A stretch of 64,000 nt of DNA from Selaginella moellendorffii (Eukaryota; Streptophyta; Lycopodiopsida; Selaginellales; Selaginellaceae), in assembly GCF_000143415.4 (NCBI RefSeq), contig NW_003314269.1, forward strand, positions 869,246 to 933,245, given 5' to 3'. The notes beneath the pieces were generated by a model, which did no database searches, had not been told where the DNA came from, and was given only the letters and a program-made list of their open reading frames with translations. Made by a program: the position numbers and the translations under genes. The number at the start of each line of letters is the position of its first letter. Position 1 is the first letter of the stretch. This document shows positions 31,300 through 43,706 of the stretch, piece after piece.

Positions 31300-34200
31300 A
31301 ATATGTCTTAGCGAGTATTATCCAATGAGATTGGGCAACTAATCTCATTGTATATGCAGAGATGAAAACAATGATCCGAGTGGGTACACATTTGGGTGTT
31401 AAGACTTTGCGTTCGTTCCTTGGATATGGATTTAGTTACCTTGTTGTACCATATTCTGCAAGCTTGAGCTTGGGCTCACAAGAAGGATTGAATTGTTCCG
31501 TTCGCACGAGTTTGAGCTTGGGCTCATGAGTGAAGCACATTAGCAACTCAAAGTTACACTTTGAGTTGGCAGGATTAATGTTAGCCTATTAGTGGTTCCA
31601 TGAGTTGTTCCAGTGGTTCCATAAGTTATTCCATGTATCATAGGTAAAGGCAAACTTTCCTGGGTTTGCTATGAATGGCAAATAGGTTAGTCCGTAGCTA
31701 TTAAACATGGCACTAGTGGATTCTTCTTAGGCATGATTACAAGTGGATCAATCAAGACTATAGAGATGAGTCTATTGATTCAAATAATCACTGCCGTACT
31801 CTCTTATAAACTTTTCTTGAATTAAACTGAAGGTAGTGTAAAAGTAAGCTTGAGGTTTAGTTAAAGTAGAAACCGAAAAGAGAGTCATTAGGGATGGAGG
31901 ATCAAACATGTAAATCATTTTTCTCTTCTTGGAGAGATGATTTGCAATGAGGTGTTAACTCATTGTTCATGTACACATTATGCAATCAAGAGTCCCTACC
32001 TTGATGCATGTTAAAGATGATAGTCTTACAAATGTGAGTTGTGGGATGGATAGTAGTGAAGCGCTAAACTATTTTGTCTAAGCTTGTTATTGGAAAACTT
32101 AGGTTGCAATGCTCAATTCTTTTTTGGGATCTTATTATTGCTCCTTGAGTAGCTTGGTGTTGGATTAGTTTTGAGTTTGGTTGGAAAGAGAGTGGCATGA
32201 GTTTATCTGTGTTGTGAACAAAAGTTGGTGGTGTTGGGTGTTGTAAATCTCTATCAGTGGAGTGTGGTATTTATGCTGTATTTTGTTGAATTGAGTTGGC
32301 ACTTAATATTCACATAAACTTTTGTAGTAGTGACATCATGGTGTTGCTCAATTAATAATCAAGTCATTGTGATATTTATATCATATCCATGTGATAATGA
32401 GCAATGTGTTTATGAAGTTGTTTAGTCAAACGATAATCAACCCCAAAGTGGTTGATAGTGAAGCTAGTCTACTTGCACGTAGTAGCATTGTAGTAGCTTT
32501 GACTGAATTCTCGATGGTGATCCATTATATTAAGCTTAAGTTGGTTTTTTAGTTCTTTGAATTTGTCCATAAGGTGCTGATAAGGGTTATAGCAATCATT
32601 TGTTATGGCTTGTTGGTTTATCTGTTAACACTTGGAGTAAATTATTGGATGGAGAAGGTTGTAGTTGAGGCATTGACATCACTAACATTTGTATTAGTGA
32701 AAGTGACATTGTTAATTCGAATGATGAAGAATTTTCCTTAGACCTTGATGTTTCAAGTCATTTTTCTTGTTAGTGTTTTAGCTTCATATTGAATCTTGAA
32801 AGTGGTTGAAGAAAAGTGTTGGTGTAATGTGGATATCCAAAGATGTGGTCTTTGTGATCAAGCTTTAGATGTTCATTTTTGCATTTTATGGATATCGGTG
32901 TTGGATTTCGGAAAAATGGGCAAAGATGTTTGAAGCTTAAGTATACTATAGGTTATAAGAATTGATGTTAAGGTGAACCTATGTGAAGTTGTAGGTAGGA
33001 GGAAGTTGGTTGAGTCTTGAAAGTTTGTATTCCTATTCTTTCTTTAGGATGGAAAATTTTCCACAAATTTTCACTAACTTTTCCAATGGCTGATCTGTTG
33101 ATCACTTTGCTAAAAAACCATTTCGTTTTCGTAAGCCAGTACAAACTAGTGCAAGGGTTGGAGTTGACTTTGGTTTTCATAAACCTTAGTAAGTAGTTTG
33201 TATGATGTGGTTCAAAAGGGATGCTAACTTTTGAGGCTAAAACAATTGAGTTGGATAGAGTCTGGAGTTGGTGTAGAAAAGTAGCTGTTGCGCTTTTTTA
33301 GGAAAGTGACCCTTCTGCCTTTCTTTTGTAGCGTTATATTTGGTGGTAGGTTACACTTTACATTTTGTTAAAGTCTATGAGAATAGTGAACTCTCACTAA
33401 TCTTGACTTGGTCTTGGTGGCCCTACACCTTGGCTGAGGATGGTGATGTCCAACTTAATTGTTTAATGTCGAGATATTGGTACCCGTACTATAGCTTTGT
33501 CTATGAGAAGGTTGTGTACCGATATAAATCCATCTCATGGTCTTCACTTTAGTTTTGACTAAGTGTTGATTATGCATAACTAGCCTCTTCAAGACATGCT
33601 TAGAGTTAGTGGCTAAATGCATTAATGAGCTTATTGTGGTTGAGTGGGATTTGAGTAGTCATTTAGTTCATGCTTGTTCATGAACCTTTATCTTGTACTT
33701 GAGATATTACGTTCATATTGGATGAGTATATGACTTGATGATATGAGTTTAGTGTTGGGTCTTGTAAAGGCAAGTTGAAGAATGATTGTTGGTTGTTTTG
33801 TAACTAATGATTGCTTGTAGATTTTGTCAAGGACTGTTGATACTTGCTTCACTCGATGAAGATTTATTAATGATAGGCTTGCTTTACCGAATGGTGTTGC
33901 AGAGGATTGTGTCATTACACTTACATAGGTTTTCCATGTTGGCATGTCAATTCTACTTTTGTCAATATCATTTGGTTGCATTTAGTTTATAGTGTTGGAT
34001 TTCATTAAGTTTTGGACGTGGTGATTCACTCCTTGAAGAAGTGTTATCTGTAACTGAGTTTTGCTAAAGGATTGGTCTCAGATATTGAGTAAAGTATCTT
34101 CAACCTTGGTTAGCTTAGTTGCTAAAGAGTTTTGAGTGGTGATTCACTCGTGCTTTCTTCTAGCTTTGTTATAGTGTTGATGGCATTGAAGTGATGCTTT

Positions 34201-36226
34201 GTTGTTGACATAATTAATGTTAAGATTTGAGTGAAATGAGATATTTCTCCGAAAAATTGATATTGAGTTTCATTGGTCTCGATAGAGATAGTGTTTATGA
34301 TTTGGTTGTAGCTTTGTGTTATTAACATTCGTGCATTTGCTAGTTAGCAACTATGTTGACGTTCAAATAAACTGAGTGGCAAGTTAAGTTAGTTATGTTC
34401 TAGACAATTGCTTAGTCGAGGTTGAGTTTCAGGCTTTTCCTTGAAAAGTTATTTAGTCGTAGACTATGCTAACTCTACAAGCGGAAGAGTTAGTGATTGA
34501 TATTGAAATGTTTGAATCCTTATTGGATTTAAATTGGGATATATTGACCATTGATGATTCTTCTTGTGCTTGTTATGAAGTGAATTATGTCTTGTTATAG
34601 ATGGATTTATGGAGGATCGTTTAATGATCACTTGTTGAGCATAGCTTCATTGTGCTTAACTTTTGGATTGATGCAGATATGCTCTTCATTAACTTTTGCA
34701 TTATGAAGTTTAGCTTCTAGATGTGTTAAGGAGGATATTGTGGGTTGTACCATGATTTTTTTTTTAGCATTGAAATTAGTTCATGCAAGACTCGTAATCA
34801 TTGTTAGGCAAGACTTAGCTATGGGCTTCTTCGAGCTTTTGGTTCTTTGAGTTTTCATGCTCATTGTTCCATTTGTTAGAAGTTGTTGGGAAAGACATTT
34901 TTGGCTTATTATCTTCAATAACGTTAGTATTTGCATTTGGCAATCATTGGTGATAATTGACTATCATCTAGGATAGTTGATTATCCTTGTCAAAAGTTTT
35001 GCTTGATTGTTGTTGATATAGAATGATTTGCTGTTCTTTGGGATAGTAGATTATTTCTTTGACAATGATTATGCATCTCTTTATTGATGAGATGATTGAT
35101 GATCTTCCATGATAGTTAGTTGCTCTCTTTGATGGCTTATGGCTTTTCGCAATACCACATATTCTTTGTGGTTTGCTCTGGATTGGTCTTTTGGGTTTGA
35201 GACATTGATAGGATGTTACTGGCACTTGCTTAAACAACTCTGGTTCCTTGATATTATTGATTAAGATTTATTCAAATTGGCTAATGCAATAGTTGGTATG
35301 AAGAAGTATTTGTTGGTTTTACCACATTCATTCTGTTCTATTGATTGTTGCTCAAGTTCGTTCTAATAGATTGGGATGTTATTTCTTTCGAATAACTCAT
35401 TCACAAGCATTTTGCTTGCTAATCAATGATACTTTGTGTTCTTTGAGTTCTCTTCCATAAGTTGTTTGGCATACTGTCTACAATCTTTGATAGTTAAGTT
35501 TCATCATTGAATGTCTTTGATGATATATTTATTATTGAATTTTGTTGAATAGTGATTCCTATGTTTACCAATTATGATGATCTTGGTGGTTCATATACTA
35601 TAATACTAGTTTATCAGATAATAACTTACTTGGAATACTTTTATGTTCTAATATAAAATTTATTCACTAATAATTATGACTTCATTATTTTTGACTTTGA
35701 TATTGTCCATTTATTGATCTTTGGATTTTGGGCCAGTATAGGCAGACTGGCTTCGGCATTTCATATGCATGGTGAAATCTATAGTCATGGGGTAGCTACT
35801 GTTGATTGGTTATATCACCCGCCTCTCTGTCAATGTTCCTTATTCCATTAAAAGGGCGTAACCATGTAAACAACTGTAACTGCCTGTTTACAGTAGTCTA
35901 TCTAAACCTTAATGATGGGTTTGGTTTCTTTGCTCAGGAGGGTTGGGGCCTCTGGCTTCTCTCTTTATATTCCTGCAAGCAAAGGTGTATCACACTTTTG
36001 TAAGTTGGGTGACACCTAGAGCAACAAGGGTGGCTGACTCTATTGGTCATTTTTTTGTTAGTGACGGCCGGAAGGTGTCTGAGCTTGTAGCTCATCTACG
36101 TTAGACAAAGAGGTTGCCTCCTAACTCATTTAACTCACATAGTGTGAATACCATGAACTTTTTAGAATTGTTTTCTTAGTAGTATTTTAGACTCGAGTAT
36201 GTATCGACAAGGATGTCGATCTTTCA

Positions 36227-36239
36227 TAGGGGGGGAGAG
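36227..36239 (+). other. Element 3 polypurine tract
   Basis: A run of seven G within AGGGGGGGAGAG immediately precedes the TGTCGC start of the 3' LTR. Confidence 0.65.
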
Positions 36240-37366
36240 TGTCGCAAATGTGACTTCGGGTATCGAAAGTTACCTGTCAGCTAGTCCTTACGAACACTCT
36301 TTCCTTACTACCACGATAGCAAGAGGTCGGTATTGCTAAACCCTTTATTAGTCCTTCTTGTTCAAGTATTAGTAAACTGAACTTTGCATCTATACTTGGC
36401 TGGATGAACATAAGGACGGAATTCCTAAATGTCTATTTAACTAAGTATACTTGGCTTAGTTTTTTAGTTTTCTTTTGCTCTGTCTTACACTGGCTTGATA
36501 AGAACCCTTGCGTATTGAGACTAATCCCTCAATATCGCTAGATGATAGCTTACCATGTTTGCCAAACACCCTCGCTATCATGCCCTTTATGTTAGTCTTA
36601 TTTCGGTCCCAAATGTTATTTATGGAAAGTGTCTAGATTTGCTCATTTGGCATATCTACGAAATGTAGAGATTGGTTTGAACACAATGCTGTTCATACTA
36701 TGTCCAAATTCGCAATCTAATGCCATTCCATATTTAGTAAGTTTCGAGCTTGTCCCAAAGACTAACTCCTGGTACTAAGGGAGGCTTGGGGTGAAAGCCC
36801 AAAGTGTGTGTTCCTCAAGAGGGGGGGCTATGGGGGGTTCCAAATTATAGTAAGGATAGTGGGTAGGTTAGGTATAGCCGACCAACCTAAGGCATAGTCT
36901 AGCTCCCGCTTGTGTGCTTGTATTTGTTCTACATGTAGCTTGGGTTTAAGCCTAAGTTCCATTCCATGCTAGCTGGTGGAGTACCCATATCTTTGTGTTA
37001 GGCCACCGGTATGCTAAAATAGCGCTAAATTCCATTTAGCTCCATTTTGCGTGCTAGTCCTAGCATTGGGATGTTAGTTACTCTATGACTGTTCTAAGTC
37101 GCTCCGGACTCTTGTCCCTTTGCTCCTTAGGCTGTATGCTTGGGAGTTGCTCCATGGTCCGGTTTCATCACTCCTTGGCTTCATACTTGGGAGTTTGGCA
37201 CCATTCTTTTGTTGCCCAAGGCCTTGAACTTCGGGTTCCACACCACGTTCCTTTGGACACGTGGCATGTGACATGTGGCATCTATCACATTACACAAAGA
37301 GGTTTTAGGTTCGGCTTCATGGTGTTATCCTATAGTAAATCACCATAGGATAAAGGGTAAAAACCA
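36240..37366 (+). repeat. Element 3, 3' LTR
   Basis: 1127 bases beginning TGTCGCAAATG and ending AAAACCA (TG...CA). Less AT-rich than the surroundings and visibly better preserved than the internal region. The right border is sharp because element 2 integrase resumes directly after it. Confidence 0.7.
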
Positions 37367-38136
37367 TAATAATGAAATATATAAACTTTCAATATTCTAA
37401 TTAAGATGATTATTTGCTATGCATATATTATAGGGGTATAGAGTTCCAAGTGCTTCACTATATAAACCCTTCTATGATTATAATTTAATGTTGCTAATGG
37501 AGCTGAAGTTACTTTCATAATTGCCATAAGCTATTGATGTTAGATCTTGGGATTAGTATTTGATAAACATTCTTCCATTAATTCAAACAGAGTCTACTAA
37601 ACACTTGGGTGATATATAAGTGGGATAACAATAGTGTTATAACTCCTATCATTATCCACATACAAAATACAAAATAAATAATATAGTATTAATTTATTTT
37701 TTCAATCTTACAGTATGTGGTTTATTTCAAGGGTTTTTTGGTTAGTGGAAAAGACTATATCAAGTGTTGTGGCAAATTGTACTAGAAGTTTATAAGGTTT
37801 TGCATAATTTTCAATAAGTTAATCTTCTAGAAATTATGCATATATAGTGACTGAAACACTTTATATAAAAGAATCTAAAATAAATTGCACCACTTATAGA
37901 TTTACTAGTGTTTTTTATCAATGTTCTTTTAGATCCTAACCCATCACCTAGAGAACTTTAATTGCCTTTTATGAAGTGGAGGTTTAAATGTATGGCTATA
38001 ATACCATATATTAATATTAGCATTAGGATTTTGATAACCATTGAATATGTTTTGAACACCTTATATAAGTTAGAGTTTTTGAGCTAATTAAATATGTATA
38101 TTTTTATATTTTATTTCTATATTCCATACACTCATA
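37367..38136 (+). mobile_element. Element 2, 3' part: integrase end and 3' LTR
   Basis: Resumes the integrase of element 2 (AATATATAAACTTTCAATATTC; then GTGCTTCACTATATAAAC; then CAGTATGTGGTTTATTTCAA; GGAAAAGACTATATCAAGTG), each aligning in order with element 1. The 3' LTR follows at about 37975-38136 (AATATTAGCATTAGGATTTT, TATATAAGTTAGAGTTTTTG, ATTCCATACACTCATA). All frames are closed. Target duplications with the 5' end are no longer readable. Confidence 0.85.
37975..38136 (+). repeat. Element 2, 3' LTR (decayed)
   Basis: Third recognisable LTR-type sequence of the element 1 family in the window, in plus orientation; the diagnostic TATTCCATACACTCA end is preserved. Confidence 0.8.
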
Positions 38137-38886
38137 CATAGAAAACATCTAAGATAAAAAAAATCTTTTACCTATAAAGTTGAGTGATTGGGATTTTAAT
38201 TTTTTAACAATAAATAAAAATTAAATATAGAGAACTTTTGATAAAGATCGTATATTGAAAATTTCATAAGTTTTAATCAAAAAATACAAAAAAATGTTTA
38301 ATTAAAAAATGCATGAAGACAGATTACCATCATAAATGCACATGTGGTTAGTTTTATAAAAGGCCCCCCTTTTGCAAGAGCTGATTAAATTATTTTTAAT
38401 AAAGAAAAAAAATATTTTCTATTTTATTTTCATAGTTTTAACAGATTACATTATCAATTTTTAGATTTTTTTATAGTTTAAACAATTTAATTTTTTTCTT
38501 TATTAAGTTTTCACTTAAGAGAGAAACTGATTAACAATTTAAGCTTTACTTAAAAATTACTGAGAGTCTATTCAGTTTTTAGGATTTTATATTAAGCCAT
38601 ATTAACATTCTCCTATTAACAGAAATGTTTCATACATTCCCCTAGCACTAGAATTATGCAGCAAAAAGGGAAAAGAAGAATGTGGGTGATAGTGGGGCAT
38701 AATCTTTAGAAGCACAATAAAAAGCAGAAGCAATCTAAGCATTCGTCCTCCACTTTATTTATAGAGAATCCTCGGCTATGAGAACCAAACTGGCTGACTT
38801 TACTCTTACGTGCATACTTGATCTTCTTCCTTTTTTCTTTTCTTCTTCTTTACATATATTTTTACAAGTTTTTTCAAAGCTGGTTA
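38137..38886. other. AT-rich spacer
   Basis: AT-rich sequence from the element 2 end to the next gene. The last 150 bases probably hold the 3' UTR of the minus-strand gene. Nothing else recognised. Confidence 0.45.
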
Positions 38887-39926
38887 TCAAAGATGCAAGG
38901 ACGTGTCCACCTCCTCGTCGTCATCAATCGGTATGCTTCTCTTTGCAGTTTTCCAATTCTTGAGGAGGCCTGGCCGGTACGGCTGCTGTACAAGATCACG
39001 AGGCAGCAGCGAGGCCGACGAATTTGAAGCTGGGAGCTCGGATTGATCCGAGAACTCGTCCTGTGCCGGATTATCAAGCAGTGACAAGAGAACCGTTTTG
39101 CTGCTCTTGGCACCATGAGGATGATCGACAGGATCCTTCTCTGGATTGATGGTGCCGAAAAACGGAGCTGGAGTGTCGGGATGAACAGGAAAGACCATGG
39201 AACTAGAGGTGGTGGTGTTTCTCATGAGATTGTGATGAGGATTGCAAGAGGTTGACATGGAAGAAGATGAAGATGGAGGAGGAGGAAAGGTAGAACACGG
39301 GGATGTGAAACTTGGCCGAGGCTGGATGATCACTTCATGGTTGGAGTTGTATAACTGCTTGGTCTGTCTCATCTCCTTGTCCCTCTCGAGACGTTGGAAC
39401 CTTTGCTGGAGCAAAGCGATGGTGGGATGGTGTTCGTGGCGCTGCTCCTGGAAGTATTCCGGAATTGGAGCTCCTTGCTGCGAGTAGCGGCTGTTTTGCT
39501 GCTGCTGGACACCTGAAAGTTTGTGGATCGATGAGTCCAAACTCTCGACTAAGTGATCTTTCTTCTTACCATGGAGGCGTACGTAGCTCAGGAGTTGCAA
39601 TTGGAGAGTGTTTTGGATCCTCCTCGCTGCATCCTCATCGAACAGGGTTGGATCCTCGAAGAAGTGCCGCTGCCGCTGCTGCTGCTGCTGCCGCTGGTGT
39701 TGCAGACGATCGAGATGATCCTGCCTTGCTTCGAACTGGAATGGAGTCGTGGGACTCGCCAGTGGCTTGAAGTCTCCACCGCTTGCTCCTCCTCCTCCTT
39801 CCTCGTCTTTAAATTTGACGAAGAAATCCTTTGGTTTTGCAACCTCTGCTTCACAAGTTCTTCCAGCGTGAGAGGTGGAGATTCCTATCACAACTTACTC
39901 AGATTTTCGCTGCGCTCGATCTGCAT
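38887..39926 (-). CDS. Gln-rich protein of unknown function
   Basis: Not recognised. The long frame (38887-39891) has no ATG at its start. A GTAAGT donor at 39898 and a CAG acceptor at 39846-39848 define a 53-base intron that joins in phase to an upstream ATG at 39926 (MQIERSENLK, then VAKPKDFFVKFKDEEGGG). A second canonical intron of 57 bases (GTAAGA...TTTCAG, about 39515-39571) is a multiple of three, so the frame also reads through it. The protein (about 325 residues) has a Q/R-rich patch (QHQRQQQQQRQR), DEDAARRIQNTLQLQLLSYV, a helical LLQQRFQRLERDKEMRQTKQ, Ser/Pro-rich stretches and a C-terminal acidic end, IPIDDDEEVDTSLHL. It is probably a nuclear regulatory protein, by composition only. 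Confidence 0.6.
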
Positions 39927-41036
39927 AGCTCCCCGCTCGCGCTCGTTCAAGACGCTAGTATCAACACGCAAGCAAAGCACACTAGAGAGAAAAGAAAAAG
40001 AAAGCTTCTTTCATAGACTACAAGTTGCATGCTCTGGAACTCGCAAACCAGACGCGGACACACACTTAGACAAATTCTCTATTTTAATCGAAGAAAAGAC
40101 TCTATACCCCAATGATCATTTTCCAAAAAACTCCAACCAAACCATCTCCAAGATAGAAAGCGTGCTCCCTTGAGCCACATTTCACTTTAAAAAGCCTGGG
40201 TATATTCCAGTGTTTTCTCCCTTGGTTCCTTTCCCTTGTCGTTTGCCACCCCGGGAAGAATCTAGCCACTGGTTTCCACTGGCGCCCACTCATCCGGGCC
40301 GTCCACTCCCACTCTTCGTCTCCATGCAAAACTTCGCCAGTGTGGAGCCACGAGCAAACCAACAACAAAGCGCTCGAGAAGGAGCACAAGAAGGGAATCT
40401 CACGGAAGAGCGATGGCGTCGCTGTTTCCTTCCCTTATAATAATGCTCGCTCTTCCCCGGATCGATCAATCTCTAGCGAACAAAAAAAAGAAGAGAAAGT
40501 GTAAGAATCATAAAAAGTTGGAATGCCAATGCCCACCATAAAATCACCACAGCCTTGCTCCATTGTCTCGTTGCTCACGTCTACATTGTCTCCTTCCTTC
40601 ATCTCTCTGTCGCTAGCACTTGTCCCCGCCTGACACAGGTAAATTCTGCAAATCTGTGTCGATGTCACGAGAACGCCATCAAGAGCGTTACAGTCCCCTC
40701 TTCTGCTTTTTTTTCTCCTCCTCGTTGATGCTACGCCGCCTGTGGCGTGTCCTAACTTGGAAACTCTTTCACCGCTATGAACAAGTCTTCTCGAGCAGAG
40801 CCACCGGCGACTTTGAGTGTCATCACTGCGAGCATGACACATTAGAAACACGACGATACCTCCCCCCTTCATTTATAGACAAATTGAAAAAAACCCGTGG
40901 ACGATATCCTCTGGAAGGAAGGATCCTCACGGCTGACGATGGTCAAAGTTCAAACGAGAGATAGACACGCTGGATGCGAAACTTCGTCAGAGAGAAAATA
41001 GCACCTCTTCATGAAACGCTTACCTCAACCTCATCG
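39927..41036. other. Intergenic region
   Basis: Upstream of the Q-rich gene and downstream of the O-fucosyltransferase gene. Frames at 40102-40440 and 40435-40964 overlap on both strands and lack domains. No RNA gene seen. Confidence 0.45.
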
Positions 41037-43290
41037 TTATCTGATTCTGTGCCTGATGTTGCTCTTACACATGCAATCTGGAGCCGGATAAGTGTAGATT
41101 GATTGCTTTGGCTGCCGCAGCCGGACCTGTCCAAGTCTGTTGCGGTGTCCATTGTAGACTCGGTTTTGGAACTCCGGCCACTCCATGCTAGAGTTCGAGA
41201 ACAAACGCGAGAGGAGCACCATATCAGGTCTCAAAGTCTTTTGCACGTTTTGATAGGTCCTGTGTCCTATCTGAAACAACTTGACTTAGACCGGTAGAAT
41301 GCATCTTAGACACAACAAAAACGAGGGCTTACCACCGCGTTGTGCATGTTGCCCGGCGAAGCAGACAGGAAAAAATCACTCTTCAAGCATACATAGTAGT
41401 CGAGAGCAGCCGAGAGCGAAGCCTTCCGCTCGAAAGGTCTTAACTCAGCGTCTATAGCGAGGCTGGCCTTGTCTTGCATCAGCGGAAATATGTTCTTCAA
41501 GAAGGACAACCTTGCCTCGCCACCATAAATCTGCAAGGCGTAATTGAGGGGCACACTCACATCGTCGATTCATTTTACCTGGTGCGATGCTAGATAGACA
41601 CGAGTGTGTGGGCCAAATCCAAGTGCAGCCAAAGTAAGGCCCGCTTCTTCAGGAGTCAGCGGGCATTTCCCAAGAAGCCGCAACTGCTGTACTGTAAGTC
41701 GAGAATTTGGAACTCTCCCTTGCCAGACCTTGTGCCGGTAGTAGGCCAAAGCTAACTGCTCTACTCTTCCGCCACCAAAATCACATGCCGAGTGCGCTGC
41801 CATGTCCTATCATAGTCATCACCAGAAAACAAAGGTCCAATACATTACAACTCGGCGAGAAGATGAAACTAATCGCTGTCATACCTTGTCAAATCGTAAA
41901 TGGAGGGCAACGAACTTGGATGGCGGACTATCATTTTGCGCTTGTCGAAGACGGCTCACAATCACATCACCAACGGAAGTGATTGCTTTCACGAACCGCA
42001 AAGCATGAAAATTCACTTTGCAGCGAAGCTTCTGTATCTCCGGAGGAACCTCATCAAAAGCCAGGCGATGAGAAAAGGGTGCTATAGCTGCAACTCCATA
42101 ACTACACAACTCCATCAGCTCAGCACCGCAATTAACAAGCAAGAAAGCGTTGACAGTACCTCTGCAAGATGGGCAAAACATTTGCCACGTACCAGCTGGG
42201 CCGAGCATGGACTGGCGCATCCTTGACTCTCGTTGCTCGAAAGCCCGTGGCGTAATACTCCCGTGTGCTCCAATAAAATTCACTCGGTAGGCCCTTCACA
42301 ATCTTAACATCAGCGGCCAGATAATCGATAAAGTAATCCACATCATATATGTCTGCAAAAGAGCTACACGAAACATAAGCCTAGCGCACGAACACTCGTG
42401 TAGATAAAATCGCACACGCGTACCTGCTATCCTGCCAGACGGGATTCACGTCGAGGTGGGGTACGACAAGCGTGGCGTTCAAAATCTTCGCTACAGCAAC
42501 CGCATCACACACCTGAAAAAGACGCCACAGCCTCTTTAGTCCACAATCCAAAGCTAAGAAAGATACGGTGAAGTAGAGACGCACACCCATTCTTTGTTGG
42601 TTCAAGCCGCCCTCCAGAAAAACTTGTAGATAGAAATTCGCTGAAAGAACACCACAAAGTCAAGAGGACTGGCCAGACCAAGTAAAAGTTCTTACAAGAA
42701 GAAATGCTTCCCACACTCTGTCGAAGGCAAGGGGCCCAACCGTCATTGTCCGGCGGATGCCACAAAAGCGCCGACTCGCCAGACCTTGAACTATTCTGTA
42801 CGACGAATGGGAAAAAATAAAATAAAAATACACGAGGAGCATACAGAACAAAATACACGAGGATCGAGAAAAATAAAAAAAGGATGAGAAGTTGTACCAT
42901 GTTTGATTCCGCCAAAGAGGCCATGAGCACAGAATGCTGGGCCGAGGGAGCCTCCCATTCCTATAAAAAAAAAGAGAAAAGCACAAGAGTCACACAGAAA
43001 GTTCCGCAAACAAGCAAGAGAAAAAAGAAATCAAAGGGAAAGCATCACGGAAATCCCATCGACTACGCACTAATAGGGAAATTATTGTAGCCCATGGATC
43101 CTGTGGCCACTATCCAGTATCAATGTGGCCAAAAAGCGATGGGAAAATCTATGAAACTCACCGAGAAGAGCGACATCCACGATGGAGACGAGTGCCGGAG
43201 CAGTAGATCGGGGCGCAGTAGCGGCAGGAGCACGACGAGAAATCCAAGACTGCGCCATAGCGCCAATCGCCTCGGGCTTCGCCCTCTCAT
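41037..43290 (-). CDS. O-fucosyltransferase family protein (plant GT106/DUF246 type)
   Basis: Golgi type II protein of the large plant O-fucosyltransferase-like family, implicated in cell-wall or protein fucosylation/rhamnosylation. Start at ATG 43290 (MRGRSPRRLALWRSLGF) with a signal anchor (LGFLVVLLPLLRPDLLL). Later exons give LLWHPPDNDGWAPCL, NFYLQVFLEGGLNQQRM, VCDAVAVAKILNATLVVPHL, DVDYFIDYLAADVKIVKGLP, YGVAAIAPFSHRLAFDEVP, SKFVALHLRFDKDMAAHSAC, ALGFGPHTRVYLASHQIYGG, FLSASPGNMHNAV and at the end TYPAPDCMCK with stop at 41037. The HLRFD motif with its conserved arginine and the ASHQIYGG segment are family landmarks. About ten exons; borders approximate; no lesion seen. Confidence 0.88.
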
Positions 43291-43706
43291 GGCGCCCTAA
43301 ACCCTAAAACCTGGGAATACCAATAGCCAATGGCAGACAGAAATGAAATAGGAAAGCACACAAACTTTTATTTATTCTCTTCCACCCCACTGAGGAAGAA
43401 GATAGAAACAACACAAGAGCGATGATAACGATCAAGTCACAGGAGCACGAAATGGCGTCGCTCAATCCAAGCTTGGTCATTGTCAGCTGCGCACTGATCG
43501 ATATAAAATGCACCAAAATCCACACGAGAATGAAGAAAAAACAAGCCACCAAGATCTAAGAAACCCGCTAGCACAGTGCTCTAGAACCTGGCATGAAACG
43601 AGGGAGAAATCGAGCGAGAGGGCGACAGAGGACGAGAAAGATGGAAGAACAGAGACGAAATGGATGCAACGACTACCAATCCGAAACTGGATTGTCGATC
43701 AATCTC
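43291..43706. other. Spacer between O-fucosyltransferase and WUN1-like gene
   Basis: Contains the O-fucosyltransferase leader (AGGGTTTAGGGCGCCATGAG on the minus strand) and the 3' side of the next gene. No further gene seen. Confidence 0.45.

Larger units (their letters stand above)
31253..37366 (+). mobile_element. Element 3: largely non-coding LTR element inserted in element 2
   Basis: About 6.1 kb lying exactly between two consecutive pieces of element 2 integrase. The right end is a full LTR (36240-37366). The left end keeps only the last 22 bases of the LTR (31253-31274 are identical to 37345-37366), followed by a primer-site-like TGGTATTAGAGA (31288-31299), close to the initiator-Met type. 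Before the 3' LTR is a G-rich polypurine tract. The roughly 4.9 kb between has no long frame and no readable pol domain, although the stretch just before the polypurine tract (around 36000-36100) reads like the end of a coding region. It is either a non-autonomous LARD-like element or a badly decayed gypsy copy. Confidence 0.65.

Noticed and set aside
31300-36000. Short frames inside element 3 as host genes
   Set aside because: All under 100 residues, no domains, low-complexity G/T-rich composition.
39891-39891. Start of the Q-rich gene at 39891
   Set aside because: The codon there is GTG; splicing to the ATG at 39926 is in phase and uses canonical sites.
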